Under the pieces are notes generated by a model. It saw only the letters and a list, made by a program, of their open reading frames with translations. It was not told the DNA's origin and did not search any database. This document shows positions 6,584-14,736 of a stretch of DNA of 27,071 bases, in pieces. The position numbers were made by a program, and so were the translations under genes. The stretch is from Lachnospiraceae bacterium (lineage in GTDB: Bacteria > Bacillota > Clostridia > Lachnospirales > Lachnospiraceae). How positions within the stretch are numbered: position 1 is the stretch's first letter; each line of letters begins with the position of its first letter. Location: assembly GCA_900751785.1 (NCBI GenBank), contig CAADSM010000164.1, positions 1 to 27,071 of the forward strand, in the 5' to 3' direction.

Positions 6584-8044
6584 ATGAAACAGCCTAACAT
6601 TATTCTGATCATGACAGATCAGCTCCGCTGGGACTGCCTCGGCTATGCCGGACATCCCGATGTAAAGACACCTTATCTTGACACGCTCGCCTCAAAAGGA
6701 GTGGTCTTCGATCACGCATACAGCGCATGTCCGAGCTGCATTGCCGCGAGAGCCGCGCTGCACACAGGAATGGAGCAGAGCCATCACGGAAGAGTCGGAT
6801 ATGAGGATAATATTCCGTGGAACTATGCGCACACAATGGCAGGTGAGCTCTCCAAAGCCGGATACTACACGCAGTGTGTCGGCAAGATGCATGTTCATCC
6901 CCTGAGGAACTATCTGGGATTTGACAATGTCGATCTGCACGACGGGTATCTCCATTCAGCGAGATATGGAAGCGTTCCGTACCGCGAATCCCAGTTTGTC
7001 GCTGACGATTATTTCTACTGGCTCAAGCAGGAACTGGGAGTTACCGCGGATGTGACGGATACGGGCATTGACTGCAACAGCTATCTTGCGCGGCCCTGGA
7101 TGCACGATGAGAAATACCATCCGACCAACTGGGTGACCGAACGCAGTCTTGATTTTCTGCGCCGCCGAGACCCTCGGAAGCCGTTTTTCCTCATGGCGTC
7201 TTACTTAAGGCCCCATCCGCCGTTTGACGCACCGCAGTACTATTTTGATCTATACAAGGACAAAGAGCTTCGAGCGCCATTTGTCGGCAGCTGGGAGACT
7301 GACGAATACCTGAAGCGGGACGGAAGGATCTTTGACTCCAAGACAGGTCCTGTCGATCCTGAGCTGGCGCGTCAGGCACAGATCGGATATTACGCATGTA
7401 TCACGCACCTGGATCATCAGATCGGACGGCTCATCATGGCTTTGATCGAGCAGGAGCTCTATGACGATTCGATCATCATCTTCACCTCCGATCATGGCGA
7501 GGAGCTCTGCGATCATCATATGTTCCGGAAATCCCGCCCATATGAGGGAAGCTGTCATATCCCGCTGCTCATTTCAGCCGGAAAAAATGTGCTGCCTGAA
7601 ATAAAATCCTCTTCCGTATGCCACGACGTCGCTGAGCTGCGCGACATCATGCCGACGCTTCTTGAGATCGCCGGAACAGAAATCCCGGCTTCCGTGGACG
7701 GGCACAGCCTGCTCCCGCTGGCCAAGGACCCCGGCTCCACGGCGCGCACATGGCTTCACGGAGAGCACTCCTACGGAGAATTTTCCAATCACTGGATCGT
7801 CACCGAGACAGACAAATACATCTGGTATTCCGAGACCGGTGAGGAACAATACTTCTGTCTGAAGGAAGATCCTCATGAGCTCATCAACCGAATCGGCGAT
7901 GCTGGCTGTCAGGACAGGATAAAAGAACTGCGCGGGCATCTGATCGATTCACTAAAAGGCCGCCTGGAGGGATTCACGGACGGATCGGTCCTGATCACAG
8001 GCCGCCCGTATCTGCCCACACTGCCCTCCGCCACTGAAGCTTGA
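6584..8044 (+). CDS. Cytoplasmic type I sulfatase (formylglycine-dependent)
   Basis: This 486-residue enzyme of the alkaline-phosphatase superfamily is predicted to remove a sulfate ester from a sugar or similar substrate. Visible are the N-terminal metal motif LIMTDQLR with Asp12, the maturation motif C52-I-A-A-R56 followed by AALHTG, and SDHGEE (about residue 302) with the remaining metal ligands, then a Lys in FRKSRPYE. Cys52 would be oxidised to formylglycine by anSME, encoded at 14737-15852. The usual Pro of CxPxR is Ala here. No signal peptide or membrane anchor is visible, so it should act in the cytosol on imported substrate. The ATG at 6584 follows AAGGAG by 11 bases; a GTG at 6572 lies inside that site. 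The sulfated substrate is unknown, and a phosphonate or phosphate ester cannot be fully excluded. Confidence 0.87.
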   Translation: MKQPNIILIMTDQLRWDCLGYAGHPDVKTPYLDTLASKGVVFDHAYSACPSCIAARAALHTGMEQSHHGRVGYEDNIPWNYAHTMAGELSKAGYYTQCVGKMHVHPLRNYLGFDNVDLHDGYLHSARYGSVPYRESQFVADDYFYWLKQELGVTADVTDTGIDCNSYLARPWMHDEKYHPTNWVTERSLDFLRRRDPRKPFFLMASYLRPHPPFDAPQYYFDLYKDKELRAPFVGSWETDEYLKRDGRIFDSKTGPVDPELARQAQIGYYACITHLDHQIGRLIMALIEQELYDDSIIIFTSDHGEELCDHHMFRKSRPYEGSCHIPLLISAGKNVLPEIKSSSVCHDVAELRDIMPTLLEIAGTEIPASVDGHSLLPLAKDPGSTARTWLHGEHSYGEFSNHWIVTETDKYIWYSETGEEQYFCLKEDPHELINRIGDAGCQDRIKELRGHLIDSLKGRLEGFTDGSVLITGRPYLPTLPSATEA

Positions 8045-8065
8045 AACATTCCTTATACTGTTTAC

Positions 8066-8100
8066 GAAGCTGTACCACAACGTGTACGGCTTCTTTTTTT
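8066..8100 (+). terminator. Terminator after the sulfatase gene
   Basis: A 10-base-pair stem (GAAGCTGTAC with GTACGGCTTC, one wobble pair) lies 22 bases past the sulfatase stop and is followed by seven T. Confidence 0.9.
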
Positions 8101-8159
8101 CAGACTGTATCCGTCTGCCGTACTATTTTTAAGTTTTTCATGCAATTTTTTTATAATTA

Positions 8160-8189
8160 TTGCTTTTCTCATACAGGTTATACTATAAT
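8160..8189 (+). promoter_or_regulatory. Promoter of the second AraC regulator
   Basis: A -35 TTGCTT (8160-8165) and a perfect -10 TATAAT (8184-8189) are 18 bases apart. The predicted start of transcription near 8196 lies past an in-frame ATG at 8188, which supports the ATG at 8254 as the true start. Confidence 0.65.
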
Positions 8190-8253
8190 GAAGACTACGG
8201 GGGAGATTCGCAGCACACCGCATGAAACCAGATTGAAACCGGGAGGTAATAAT

Positions 8254-9087
8254 ATGGGGAATCGACACTACTCAGTTAAGAGCACAGATATACAGAAACT
8301 AAACGCAAAACTCCTTTCCATATCGTTGTCCAAAGATGAAAAGGACTGGCAGAGTGTACTGCATACACATCCATTCACAGAGCTTTTTTACGTTGTAAAA
8401 GGAAAGGGCAATTTTCTCTTTCGGGATGAAACATATTCGATCAATCAGGGAGATCTCATTATTGTCCCACCGTATCTGGAGCATACCGAGCAGTCTATTC
8501 CGGGGAATCCTCTGGAATACTATGTCCTTGCGATCGACGGTATTTCTTTCCAGGCAGAAAACGAAGAAACGAGCACGCAGGTATTCTGCAATTTCAGTTC
8601 ATCCTCGTTTATCATTGACCTGTTTGAGCAGATGCTGTACGAGGTAAGGAGCAACGAATACGGTTCGAATACGATATGCCAGAACCTGCTGGAGATCCTG
8701 ATCATCAGGATCACCCGGATCCAGCATCTGCGCCCTGTACCGGCAACTTCTGTCCGGATGACGAAAGAATGCGCACAGATCAAGGAGTACCTGGACACAA
8801 ACTATGCAGAACATATCACGCTTGATTCTCTTACGCAGCTGACACATATGAACAAGTATTATATGGCACACTCATTTGCAAAATATACAGGGCTGTCTCC
8901 GATCCAGTATCTCAATGAGCGGAGACTGGAGACCGCATGCCGCCTGCTGAAGGAGACCGACTATTCCGTGTCGGATATCTCATCTCAGACAGGTTTCTCG
9001 TCGCAGTCGTATTTCACACAGATATTCCGCAAAAAATACGGGATCACCCCGATCAAGTACAGGCAGACCAATAATCTGCAGTCCTGA
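8254..9087 (+). CDS. AraC-family transcriptional regulator (second)
   Basis: This 277-residue regulator has an N-terminal cupin sensor (about 35-95: HTHPFTELFYVVKGKGNFLF and INQGDLIIVPPYLEH) and a C-terminal double helix-turn-helix (about 175-275, with GFSSQSYFTQIFRKKYGITP). The ATG at 8254 follows GGGAGGT at good spacing; the frame is open back to 8041, but that stretch contains the upstream terminator and promoter and encodes nothing recognisable. The gene stands alone between two terminators, downstream of the sulfatase and convergent with the GH112/ABC operon. It probably regulates one or both, but no site can be assigned with confidence. Confidence 0.9.
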   Translation: MGNRHYSVKSTDIQKLNAKLLSISLSKDEKDWQSVLHTHPFTELFYVVKGKGNFLFRDETYSINQGDLIIVPPYLEHTEQSIPGNPLEYYVLAIDGISFQAENEETSTQVFCNFSSSSFIIDLFEQMLYEVRSNEYGSNTICQNLLEILIIRITRIQHLRPVPATSVRMTKECAQIKEYLDTNYAEHITLDSLTQLTHMNKYYMAHSFAKYTGLSPIQYLNERRLETACRLLKETDYSVSDISSQTGFSSQSYFTQIFRKKYGITPIKYRQTNNLQS

Positions 9088-9106
9088 TATGTGATCATTG
9101 AGCATG

Positions 9107-9147
9107 AAAAAGAGGCATCTTCCGCAATAGGAAGATGCCCCTTTTTT
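9107..9147. terminator. Bidirectional terminator between araC and GH112 gene
   Basis: A stem of GGCATCTTCC and GGAAGATGCC is flanked by A5 on the left and T6 on the right, so it can stop transcription from both the second regulator (+) and the ABC/GH112 operon (-). Confidence 0.92.
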
Positions 9148-9173
9148 ATAATAACGATTTGTGAGACTTCTTA

Positions 9174-11342
9174 TCAGATCTCATACCAGATGATCTCATT
9201 GGCTGCAAGGTCCAGATCGAAGCTGGTTCCATCGCCTTTATATACCGTGGTGCTCTGCGGCTCATATGTATTATTTACCACACAATATTTGCCGTTCTTC
9301 ACGTATGCATGGACTTCTACGTTGAAGTTCGTGCTGAACCATCTGTGAAGGTTTTCCTCGTCATGGGATGCCCAGATGATGGAACGGTAGAGGATACGGC
9401 TGGTTTCGAAGCTGTACGGGAGGCCCCTGATGTATACAGTACGTCCCTTTCCGAACTCATTTACAGCCATCTGGACCTCTTTGTTGCGCTGAACAAGAAT
9501 CTCTGTTCCCTCATATGCATAGATATTCTTCTCGCCCTCGCCGAAATCGATCTCCTTGGTGCAGTCCTCTTTGATGAAGTGATCATGCTCATCCCAGTTA
9601 TACTTATCGTAATTCATGGTAAAGCCAAGCTCTTTCTCCACACCCATCACTGTCGCAAGCTGGAAGAAATGTCCCTCATGCTGATGTGCGGCCGGTTCGC
9701 CTACTCCAATGAATCCGCCGCCGTTGTAGATAAATCTCTTCACGGCCGTTACGATCGTCTCGTCCGTCCAGTTATCTCCTCCGGTGTATGCTGTATCAGC
9801 GTCACCTACATTCAGGAGTACATCAATGTCATCCAGGATCGACGGATTTTCTCTGATATCATCAAAGCTGATGAACTTCACGTCAAACGGCGCACCACTC
9901 AGAGATTCAATGATTCCTGCATAAGAAACCGTCTCTCTGTGGTAGATCGCATGATGTACCATGTGGTTGCCCCATGCACGCATCTTGCCCCAGCAGTTCA
10001 GCACTGCCACTTTCTTGATGCAGTAAGGAGTCGTGCCCTTGATATTGTCATAGAGCTCACGGAACTCGTTACATACGCTCTCCACATAGTCCACGAAATC
10101 CGGGAACTGCAGAGCGAGCTTTAAGTATCCGCCGTATCCGATCCTGTCGATCGGTTTTCTTAAGATCGCGCGTCTCGCTGTCACCCAGTTAACCTTCGCC
10201 TCTTTCACCGGATCTCCGCCCTCGTGGAACACATCCGGGAAGAAGTACGGCAGGAGACGTCCTTCTGTATATTTTACGCCCTCGATGTCGCTGATCAGAC
10301 GGAGTGTGGAACCATTTCCGACACTTCCCACTACAGCGTCAATCCCGATATTCTTGAACTCATCCATGAACGGCTCCATGCCGATCCAGTGATCGCCGAG
10401 GAACATCATAGCTTCCTTGCCGCCCTCGTGTGTGATGTCTACCATCTCTTTCGCAAGCTTTGCGACCTCTCTTCTCTGGAAAGCCTGGAAATCACTGAAT
10501 TCCTTGGATGGAATACGGTACGGATTGTTCATGTACCCCTGATCGATGATAAATTCCGGACGGAATTTATACCCGACCTCCTGTTCAAACTGCTCAAGGA
10601 TATACGGGCTCACTGATGCAGAATATCCGTACCAGTCAACATATTTCTCCCTTGCCAGCTCATCGAAGATCAGTGTGAACTGATGGAAGAAGGTCGTATA
10701 ACGTATCACATTTACATGCGGATTGTCCGCCATGAATTTTCTAAGGCGCTCCATGGAATACTTATGTGTCTTCGGCTGACGCACGTCGAATGTGATCTGC
10801 TTCTCAAAGTTCGTCCAGCCATTCGTCACCGCATTGTACATATGAACCGGATCCCACATAATGTATGCGAGGAAACTCACTGTATAATCGTGGAACTCCT
10901 TTGCGTTGTGGATTGTCACATCGCCGGACTCACTGTCATAGCTCCAGTCTGAAACCGGAACAACTTCTCCGGTCGTACGGTCGATTACCTCCCACCATCT
11001 TGTAATGTCATCATGATCGTTCACTTTAAGCATATCCGGGTAGAGGTGGTTCATAAGATGGATAGAAATCTCATCTGTCACTGCCGTATAGAATGGAGTC
11101 ATGATATACATCTGCTGAATCTCATCCGGATTGGCTTTTGCCCAAGCGTTGTCTTTTCTCGTCGTGTAATATGTAGAATATACCTTTGCATCTACTGTTT
11201 TCAGTTCTTCCGGGTAGTCCGTTCCGTCACAGTCTCGGATCGCGTCTGCTCCCCAGCGTTTTAAAAGCTCTAAAGTTTCAGGTACTACATCTACATCTGT
11301 AGGTATTGTTACCCTTCCGCGTGAATTCTCTTTCACAGTCAT
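9174..11342 (-). CDS. lnpA: GH112 1,3-beta-galactosyl-N-acetylhexosamine phosphorylase
   Basis: This cytosolic enzyme is predicted to phosphorolyse galacto-N-biose (Gal-beta-1,3-GalNAc) and/or lacto-N-biose to Gal-1-P and the free HexNAc. At 722 residues it matches GH112 in length and begins with the family pattern GRVTIPT...WGADAIRDCDGT. FLGDHWIG contains Asp317, which lines up with the proposed acid catalyst Asp313 of the Bifidobacterium longum enzyme at a constant offset of four. There is no signal peptide. It is last in the operon after the solute-binding protein and two permeases, so the transporter probably brings in its substrate. The ribosome site GAGAGGAG is unusually close to the ATG. 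A galactosyl-rhamnose phosphorylase is the main alternative within GH112; the kinase and GalE nearby argue for the HexNAc substrate. Confidence 0.92.
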   Translation of the reverse strand: MTVKENSRGRVTIPTDVDVVPETLELLKRWGADAIRDCDGTDYPEELKTVDAKVYSTYYTTRKDNAWAKANPDEIQQMYIMTPFYTAVTDEISIHLMNHLYPDMLKVNDHDDITRWWEVIDRTTGEVVPVSDWSYDSESGDVTIHNAKEFHDYTVSFLAYIMWDPVHMYNAVTNGWTNFEKQITFDVRQPKTHKYSMERLRKFMADNPHVNVIRYTTFFHQFTLIFDELAREKYVDWYGYSASVSPYILEQFEQEVGYKFRPEFIIDQGYMNNPYRIPSKEFSDFQAFQRREVAKLAKEMVDITHEGGKEAMMFLGDHWIGMEPFMDEFKNIGIDAVVGSVGNGSTLRLISDIEGVKYTEGRLLPYFFPDVFHEGGDPVKEAKVNWVTARRAILRKPIDRIGYGGYLKLALQFPDFVDYVESVCNEFRELYDNIKGTTPYCIKKVAVLNCWGKMRAWGNHMVHHAIYHRETVSYAGIIESLSGAPFDVKFISFDDIRENPSILDDIDVLLNVGDADTAYTGGDNWTDETIVTAVKRFIYNGGGFIGVGEPAAHQHEGHFFQLATVMGVEKELGFTMNYDKYNWDEHDHFIKEDCTKEIDFGEGEKNIYAYEGTEILVQRNKEVQMAVNEFGKGRTVYIRGLPYSFETSRILYRSIIWASHDEENLHRWFSTNFNVEVHAYVKNGKYCVVNNTYEPQSTTVYKGDGTSFDLDLAANEIIWYEI

Positions 11343-11360
11343 TCTCCTCTCTCATACTTT

Positions 11361-11391
11361 CGGGCCGGTACAGACTCACTGTGCCAGCCCG
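11361..11391 (-). other. Strong hairpin just upstream of the GH112 gene
   Basis: Two 13-base arms (CGGGCCGGTACAG and CTGTGCCAGCCCG, one mismatch and one wobble in the minus-strand RNA) with a five-base loop lie 18 bases before the GH112 start. No T run follows on the minus strand, so it is more likely an mRNA stability or processing element than a terminator. Confidence 0.6.
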
Positions 11392-11410
11392 AGATTTTAA
11401 TACATTATAA

Positions 11411-12283
11411 TTATCCTTTGACACCGCCGCCGGTAACACCTGCGATGATCTTCTCTGACAGGAAGATATAGAGCAGGAAGGTCGGCAGGAATACAATAAC
11501 GACTGCTGCAAACAGACCGCCCTGATCTCCTGTGTACTTCATACCGTTTACGATATTCAGAAGTCCTACACCAACTGGCGTCATATCAGACGAAGTTGCA
11601 AAAATAAGTGCCATGAAGAACTCGTTCCATACACTCAGGAAGTTGAAAATCGTTACAGTGACAAGCGCTGGCTGTACAAGCGGCAACATGATCTGCCAAA
11701 AAGTTTTTGCCGGTGAACATCCATCGATTGCTGCTGCTTCCTCGTAGCTCTTTGAGAGGCTGGCGAAGAAATTCAAAAGGTATGTCGTTGTAAATGGTAC
11801 ACGGATTAATATGTACAGCACTATCAGAAGAATACGTCCCCTGATATGGAACTGTGCCGTCAGTGCGTAAATCGGCATGATGATCATAACTTCCGGGATA
11901 CTCATCGCAAGCACCAGACACAGTCTAATCTGCTTGTTTCCCACAAAACCGAATCTTGAGAGCACATATGCGCCTGGCGCCGCGATCAAGATCACGACTG
12001 CGCAGGTAACGACTGAATACAGCAGGGAGTTCATAAAGAATACAGATACATTGCTGGACTGCCATGCCCTGACATAATTATCAAAATGGAATCCCGTCGC
12101 AAATTTGAACACTTCTCCCGAGAATATCTCCGGTGCCGTAGAAAGGCTGGCGGCTAAGATCCATATCAGAAAAACCGCCGTAAATGCAATCCAGATAAGT
12201 ACAATCAAATAACCGGGGAGAAGCGCTGCTTCTTTTTTCCAATTGATTTTCTCTTTATATACTACTTTCTCCTTTTTACTCAT
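11411..12283 (-). CDS. CUT1 ABC transporter permease, MalG type
   Basis: This 290-residue inner-membrane subunit has six predicted membrane segments and the EAA loop EEAAAIDGCSPAKTFWQIMLP (about 190-210), which docks with the ATPase. The C-terminal GVTGGGVKG is typical of MalG-like partners. GAGGTGAG precedes the ATG. It is third in the operon, 22 bases after the MalF-type permease. No ATPase gene is present, which is common for CUT1 systems that share an MsmK-like ATPase encoded elsewhere. Substrate is inferred as a HexNAc-containing disaccharide because GH112 follows directly. Confidence 0.92.
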   Translation of the reverse strand: MSKKEKVVYKEKINWKKEAALLPGYLIVLIWIAFTAVFLIWILAASLSTAPEIFSGEVFKFATGFHFDNYVRAWQSSNVSVFFMNSLLYSVVTCAVVILIAAPGAYVLSRFGFVGNKQIRLCLVLAMSIPEVMIIMPIYALTAQFHIRGRILLIVLYILIRVPFTTTYLLNFFASLSKSYEEAAAIDGCSPAKTFWQIMLPLVQPALVTVTIFNFLSVWNEFFMALIFATSSDMTPVGVGLLNIVNGMKYTGDQGGLFAAVVIVFLPTFLLYIFLSEKIIAGVTGGGVKG

Positions 12284-12305
12284 GTTCTCACCTCATTTCT
12301 ACACA

Positions 12306-13199
12306 TTAGAATTCCAGATCATCGTCTTTAAGCACCTTATTCATTATGAAATAGATGATTGCCACGAAGACTGCCAGCGTCACACCGACAGCAGCGCCGG
12401 CTCCCGCATCTCTCTGAACGCTTCCTGTCGTGCCGAACACGGTGTCATACAGATAAACGACCGGAACCATGGTAGACGCTTCCGAAGCAACCGGTGAAAA
12501 CATCTTTGACCAGAGGAAGAATGAGATACAGTTCACGCTCCAGAATGTGATGTTCGTCTTAAAGATGCTGCGCAGAAGAGGAAGAGTCATGCTAACAAAC
12601 TGCTGAAATTTGTTAGCGCCGTCGATAGTTGCTGCCTCATACAGATCCTCCGGGATACGTTCGATACCGCTGATGAAGATCAGCATGTAGTACCCGACAG
12701 CTCCAAATATAAAAGCAAAAAGCATTGCCCAGAATTTCATGTCTGTTCCAAGCCAGTTCTTTCCCTCGAGCCCGATTGCTCTTAAAAGCTGGTTAAGAAG
12801 ACCATAATCCTGATTGTAAATGTACTGGATCCACATTGTCGCCAGTGCAACCGCGCTGATGATATTCGGCAGGTAAATCGCCGCACGGAAAAACTTCTTA
12901 AAACGGATACCGCTTGTCAGGATTACCGCAAAAAGAAGCGCAAATGCCAATACAATAATGCCTCCCACTACCCAGATAAGGAACATGTTCGTCATCGCCC
13001 TCTGGAATGTGGGGCTACTGAATATCTTAATATAGTTGTCTACTCCATTAAACGTCCAATCGGACATGCTGCCTGTTACACTCTCAATCCCGAAGAAACT
13101 CATAAGAACTGTACGGACTACCGGATACAGATACATGATAAGTAAGCTCAGAGTCACCGGGGCAGCAAATGCAATAATAAATCCTTTACTTTTTTTCAT
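12306..13199 (-). CDS. CUT1 ABC transporter permease, MalF/UgpA type
   Basis: This 297-residue inner-membrane subunit has six predicted membrane segments and the EAA loop YEAATIDGANKFQQFVSMTLP (about 192-212). GAGAGGTGG lies ahead of the ATG. It follows the solute-binding protein gene, from which it is separated by a terminator-like hairpin that should lower permease expression relative to the binding protein. It pairs with the MalG-type permease downstream to form the membrane channel. Confidence 0.92.
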   Translation of the reverse strand: MKKSKGFIIAFAAPVTLSLLIMYLYPVVRTVLMSFFGIESVTGSMSDWTFNGVDNYIKIFSSPTFQRAMTNMFLIWVVGGIIVLAFALLFAVILTSGIRFKKFFRAAIYLPNIISAVALATMWIQYIYNQDYGLLNQLLRAIGLEGKNWLGTDMKFWAMLFAFIFGAVGYYMLIFISGIERIPEDLYEAATIDGANKFQQFVSMTLPLLRSIFKTNITFWSVNCISFFLWSKMFSPVASEASTMVPVVYLYDTVFGTTGSVQRDAGAGAAVGVTLAVFVAIIYFIMNKVLKDDDLEF

Positions 13200-13217
13200 T
13201 TTTAAGCCACCTCTCCG

Positions 13218-13252
13218 AAAAAATGAGGTGACGCATATTACAGCGTCACCTC
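13218..13252 (-). terminator. Leaky terminator inside the ABC operon
   Basis: A perfect 10-base-pair stem (GAGGTGACGC with GCGTCACCTC, 8-base loop) lies 18 bases after the solute-binding protein stop and is followed on the minus strand by six T (13218-13223). The permease genes have no obvious promoter of their own, so read-through is expected. Confidence 0.75.
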
Positions 13253-13270
13253 CGGGTAGTCAATCATATC

Positions 13271-14542
13271 TTAGTATAATGCATCCAGAGCTGCTGCGAA
13301 ATCTGCACCTGTTGCATACTCGCCTTCGAACAGTTTGATAACGACCTCGTCAATAGCTGTACGGAGGTCACCGTTCTCATTCAGACCCATGTTCCATGTC
13401 AGCGGAGATGTCGTTGCCTCAAGCACCTCAACTGTACCATTCTGAGAAGCCGGAGCTGTATTAGCTGGGTCAGCCGGAATCTGTCCTGCCGCGTCAGCCA
13501 TCTTCTGGTCATACTCACCTGATGTAATGAATGTAGCAAGATCAAATGCTGCTTCCTGGTTCTCACTGTAAGCTGTGATTGCAATAGAGTTAGCGCCCGC
13601 ATAAGCTGCTGTCTGGTCTACACCCTCAGCCGCTCCGTCAACTGACGGATAGTTGAAAAGATTCCAGTTCAGCTCATTTTTAGTATTGTTGTTTACCTCA
13701 GATGTAACATAGTTTGCACAAACTACCATCGCCACATCCTCGGAAAGTCCCATCTTGTTCTGGCTATTCGGATACTCGTCCGGAGCGCCATCTGCAAGAT
13801 ATCCCGCCTTGATGAACTCAATCATGCTGTCAGCTGCTGCCGCAACGCCTGCGTTATCTGACCATCCACCATTCTTTGACAATTCAGCAGTAGCGTCCTG
13901 TCCGATGTATCTTGCCAGATGGTATCCGAAGAAGAATGATGCATACGCGCTGTCGAGAGCCATCGGCTGAATGCCTTTGTCTTTCAGAGTCTGGCATACC
14001 TCGAGGAACTCAGCCCATGTTGTCGGAGCCTGAACACCAGCCTCATCAAACAGATCCTGGTTGTAGAAGATACCGCCAACCTGCGGCTGTTCTGTTACGC
14101 ACGGAAGAAATCCCGCCCACTCTGTTGCCTGGTCGTTGAATACTGCATAGCTGTTGTCAGCATATCCTGCAGCCTCAGCCAAATCTGTAAGATCTGCTGT
14201 CCACTCGATCCAGTTTTTAGCGATACGGTTATAATCATCCTCATAAAGGTCGAAGTCCTCTGACGCCTCAAGAGCTGCGCCGAGAATGTTCTTGATATCA
14301 CGGCCCTTCCACTCGATATTAACCGTTGCGCCTGTCTCTTCTTCCCAAGCGTCAACTGCCTCCTGAAGCACCTGTCCCTGCGGCTCTGTATTCTGCCACA
14401 TAGACCAGTATGTAAGCTCTACGCCATCATACTTTCCACCGCCAGAGTTTGAATCTCCTCCGTCGCTGCTGCTTCCGCATCCTGCTACAAGTCCTGTCAC
14501 CATAGCAGTTGCAAGCAAAACACTGATTACTTTCTTTTTCAT
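13271..14542 (-). CDS. CUT1 solute-binding lipoprotein
   Basis: This extracytoplasmic sugar-binding protein captures the substrate for the two permeases encoded downstream. It has a lysine-rich start, a hydrophobic signal segment and the lipobox LVAGC with Cys22 as the lipidated residue, then a Gly/Ser linker and the family 1 binding fold (VELTYWSMW...). The mature part is about 400 residues, normal for CUT1. I chose the ATG at 14542, which follows AAAGGAGG; an in-frame upstream ATG at 14602 falls inside the promoter region. It is first in the operon and has its own promoter at 14573-14602. The ligand is inferred to be a Gal-HexNAc disaccharide, possibly sulfated. Confidence 0.93.
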   Translation of the reverse strand: MKKKVISVLLATAMVTGLVAGCGSSSDGGDSNSGGGKYDGVELTYWSMWQNTEPQGQVLQEAVDAWEEETGATVNIEWKGRDIKNILGAALEASEDFDLYEDDYNRIAKNWIEWTADLTDLAEAAGYADNSYAVFNDQATEWAGFLPCVTEQPQVGGIFYNQDLFDEAGVQAPTTWAEFLEVCQTLKDKGIQPMALDSAYASFFFGYHLARYIGQDATAELSKNGGWSDNAGVAAAADSMIEFIKAGYLADGAPDEYPNSQNKMGLSEDVAMVVCANYVTSEVNNNTKNELNWNLFNYPSVDGAAEGVDQTAAYAGANSIAITAYSENQEAAFDLATFITSGEYDQKMADAAGQIPADPANTAPASQNGTVEVLEATTSPLTWNMGLNENGDLRTAIDEVVIKLFEGEYATGADFAAALDALY

Positions 14543-14572
14543 TTCGTATCCTCCTTTAAACTTGGTAAGTAA

Positions 14573-14602
14573 ATTATATCTCCCCGTCCCATAAATTTTC
14601 AA
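14573..14602 (-). promoter_or_regulatory. Promoter of the ABC/GH112 operon
   Basis: On the minus strand a -35 TTGAAA (14597-14602) and a perfect -10 TATAAT (14573-14578) are 18 bases apart, with a leader of about 25 bases. A consensus TTGACA also occurs further upstream (14633-14638) but lacks a good -10. Two copies of TCACACAAT (14640-14648, 14692-14700) lie upstream and might bind an activator. Confidence 0.6.
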
Positions 14603-14736
14603 TAACTATATTGTTTTATTTTTTATGTTTATTGTCAATTCACACAATCTCTAACAATATTTTCTTATTTTTCTCATCATATCACACAATGCAGATCACA
14701 CTCTGCCTGTCCGAAATATGTATTAATCTGTCAAAC

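Noticed and set aside
8041..8253. Extended N-terminus of the second AraC regulator from 8041 or 8188
   Set aside because: This stretch holds the sulfatase terminator and the regulator's own promoter, so it cannot all be translated. The -10 box overlaps the ATG at 8188.
9309..10124. A 271-codon open frame opposite the GH112 gene
   Set aside because: GH112 is certain on the other strand along its full length. The frame shows no family pattern.
14633..14638. Consensus -35 TTGACA upstream of the binding-protein gene as the main promoter
   Set aside because: No acceptable -10 lies 16-18 bases downstream; TTGAAA with TATAAT closer to the gene is better.
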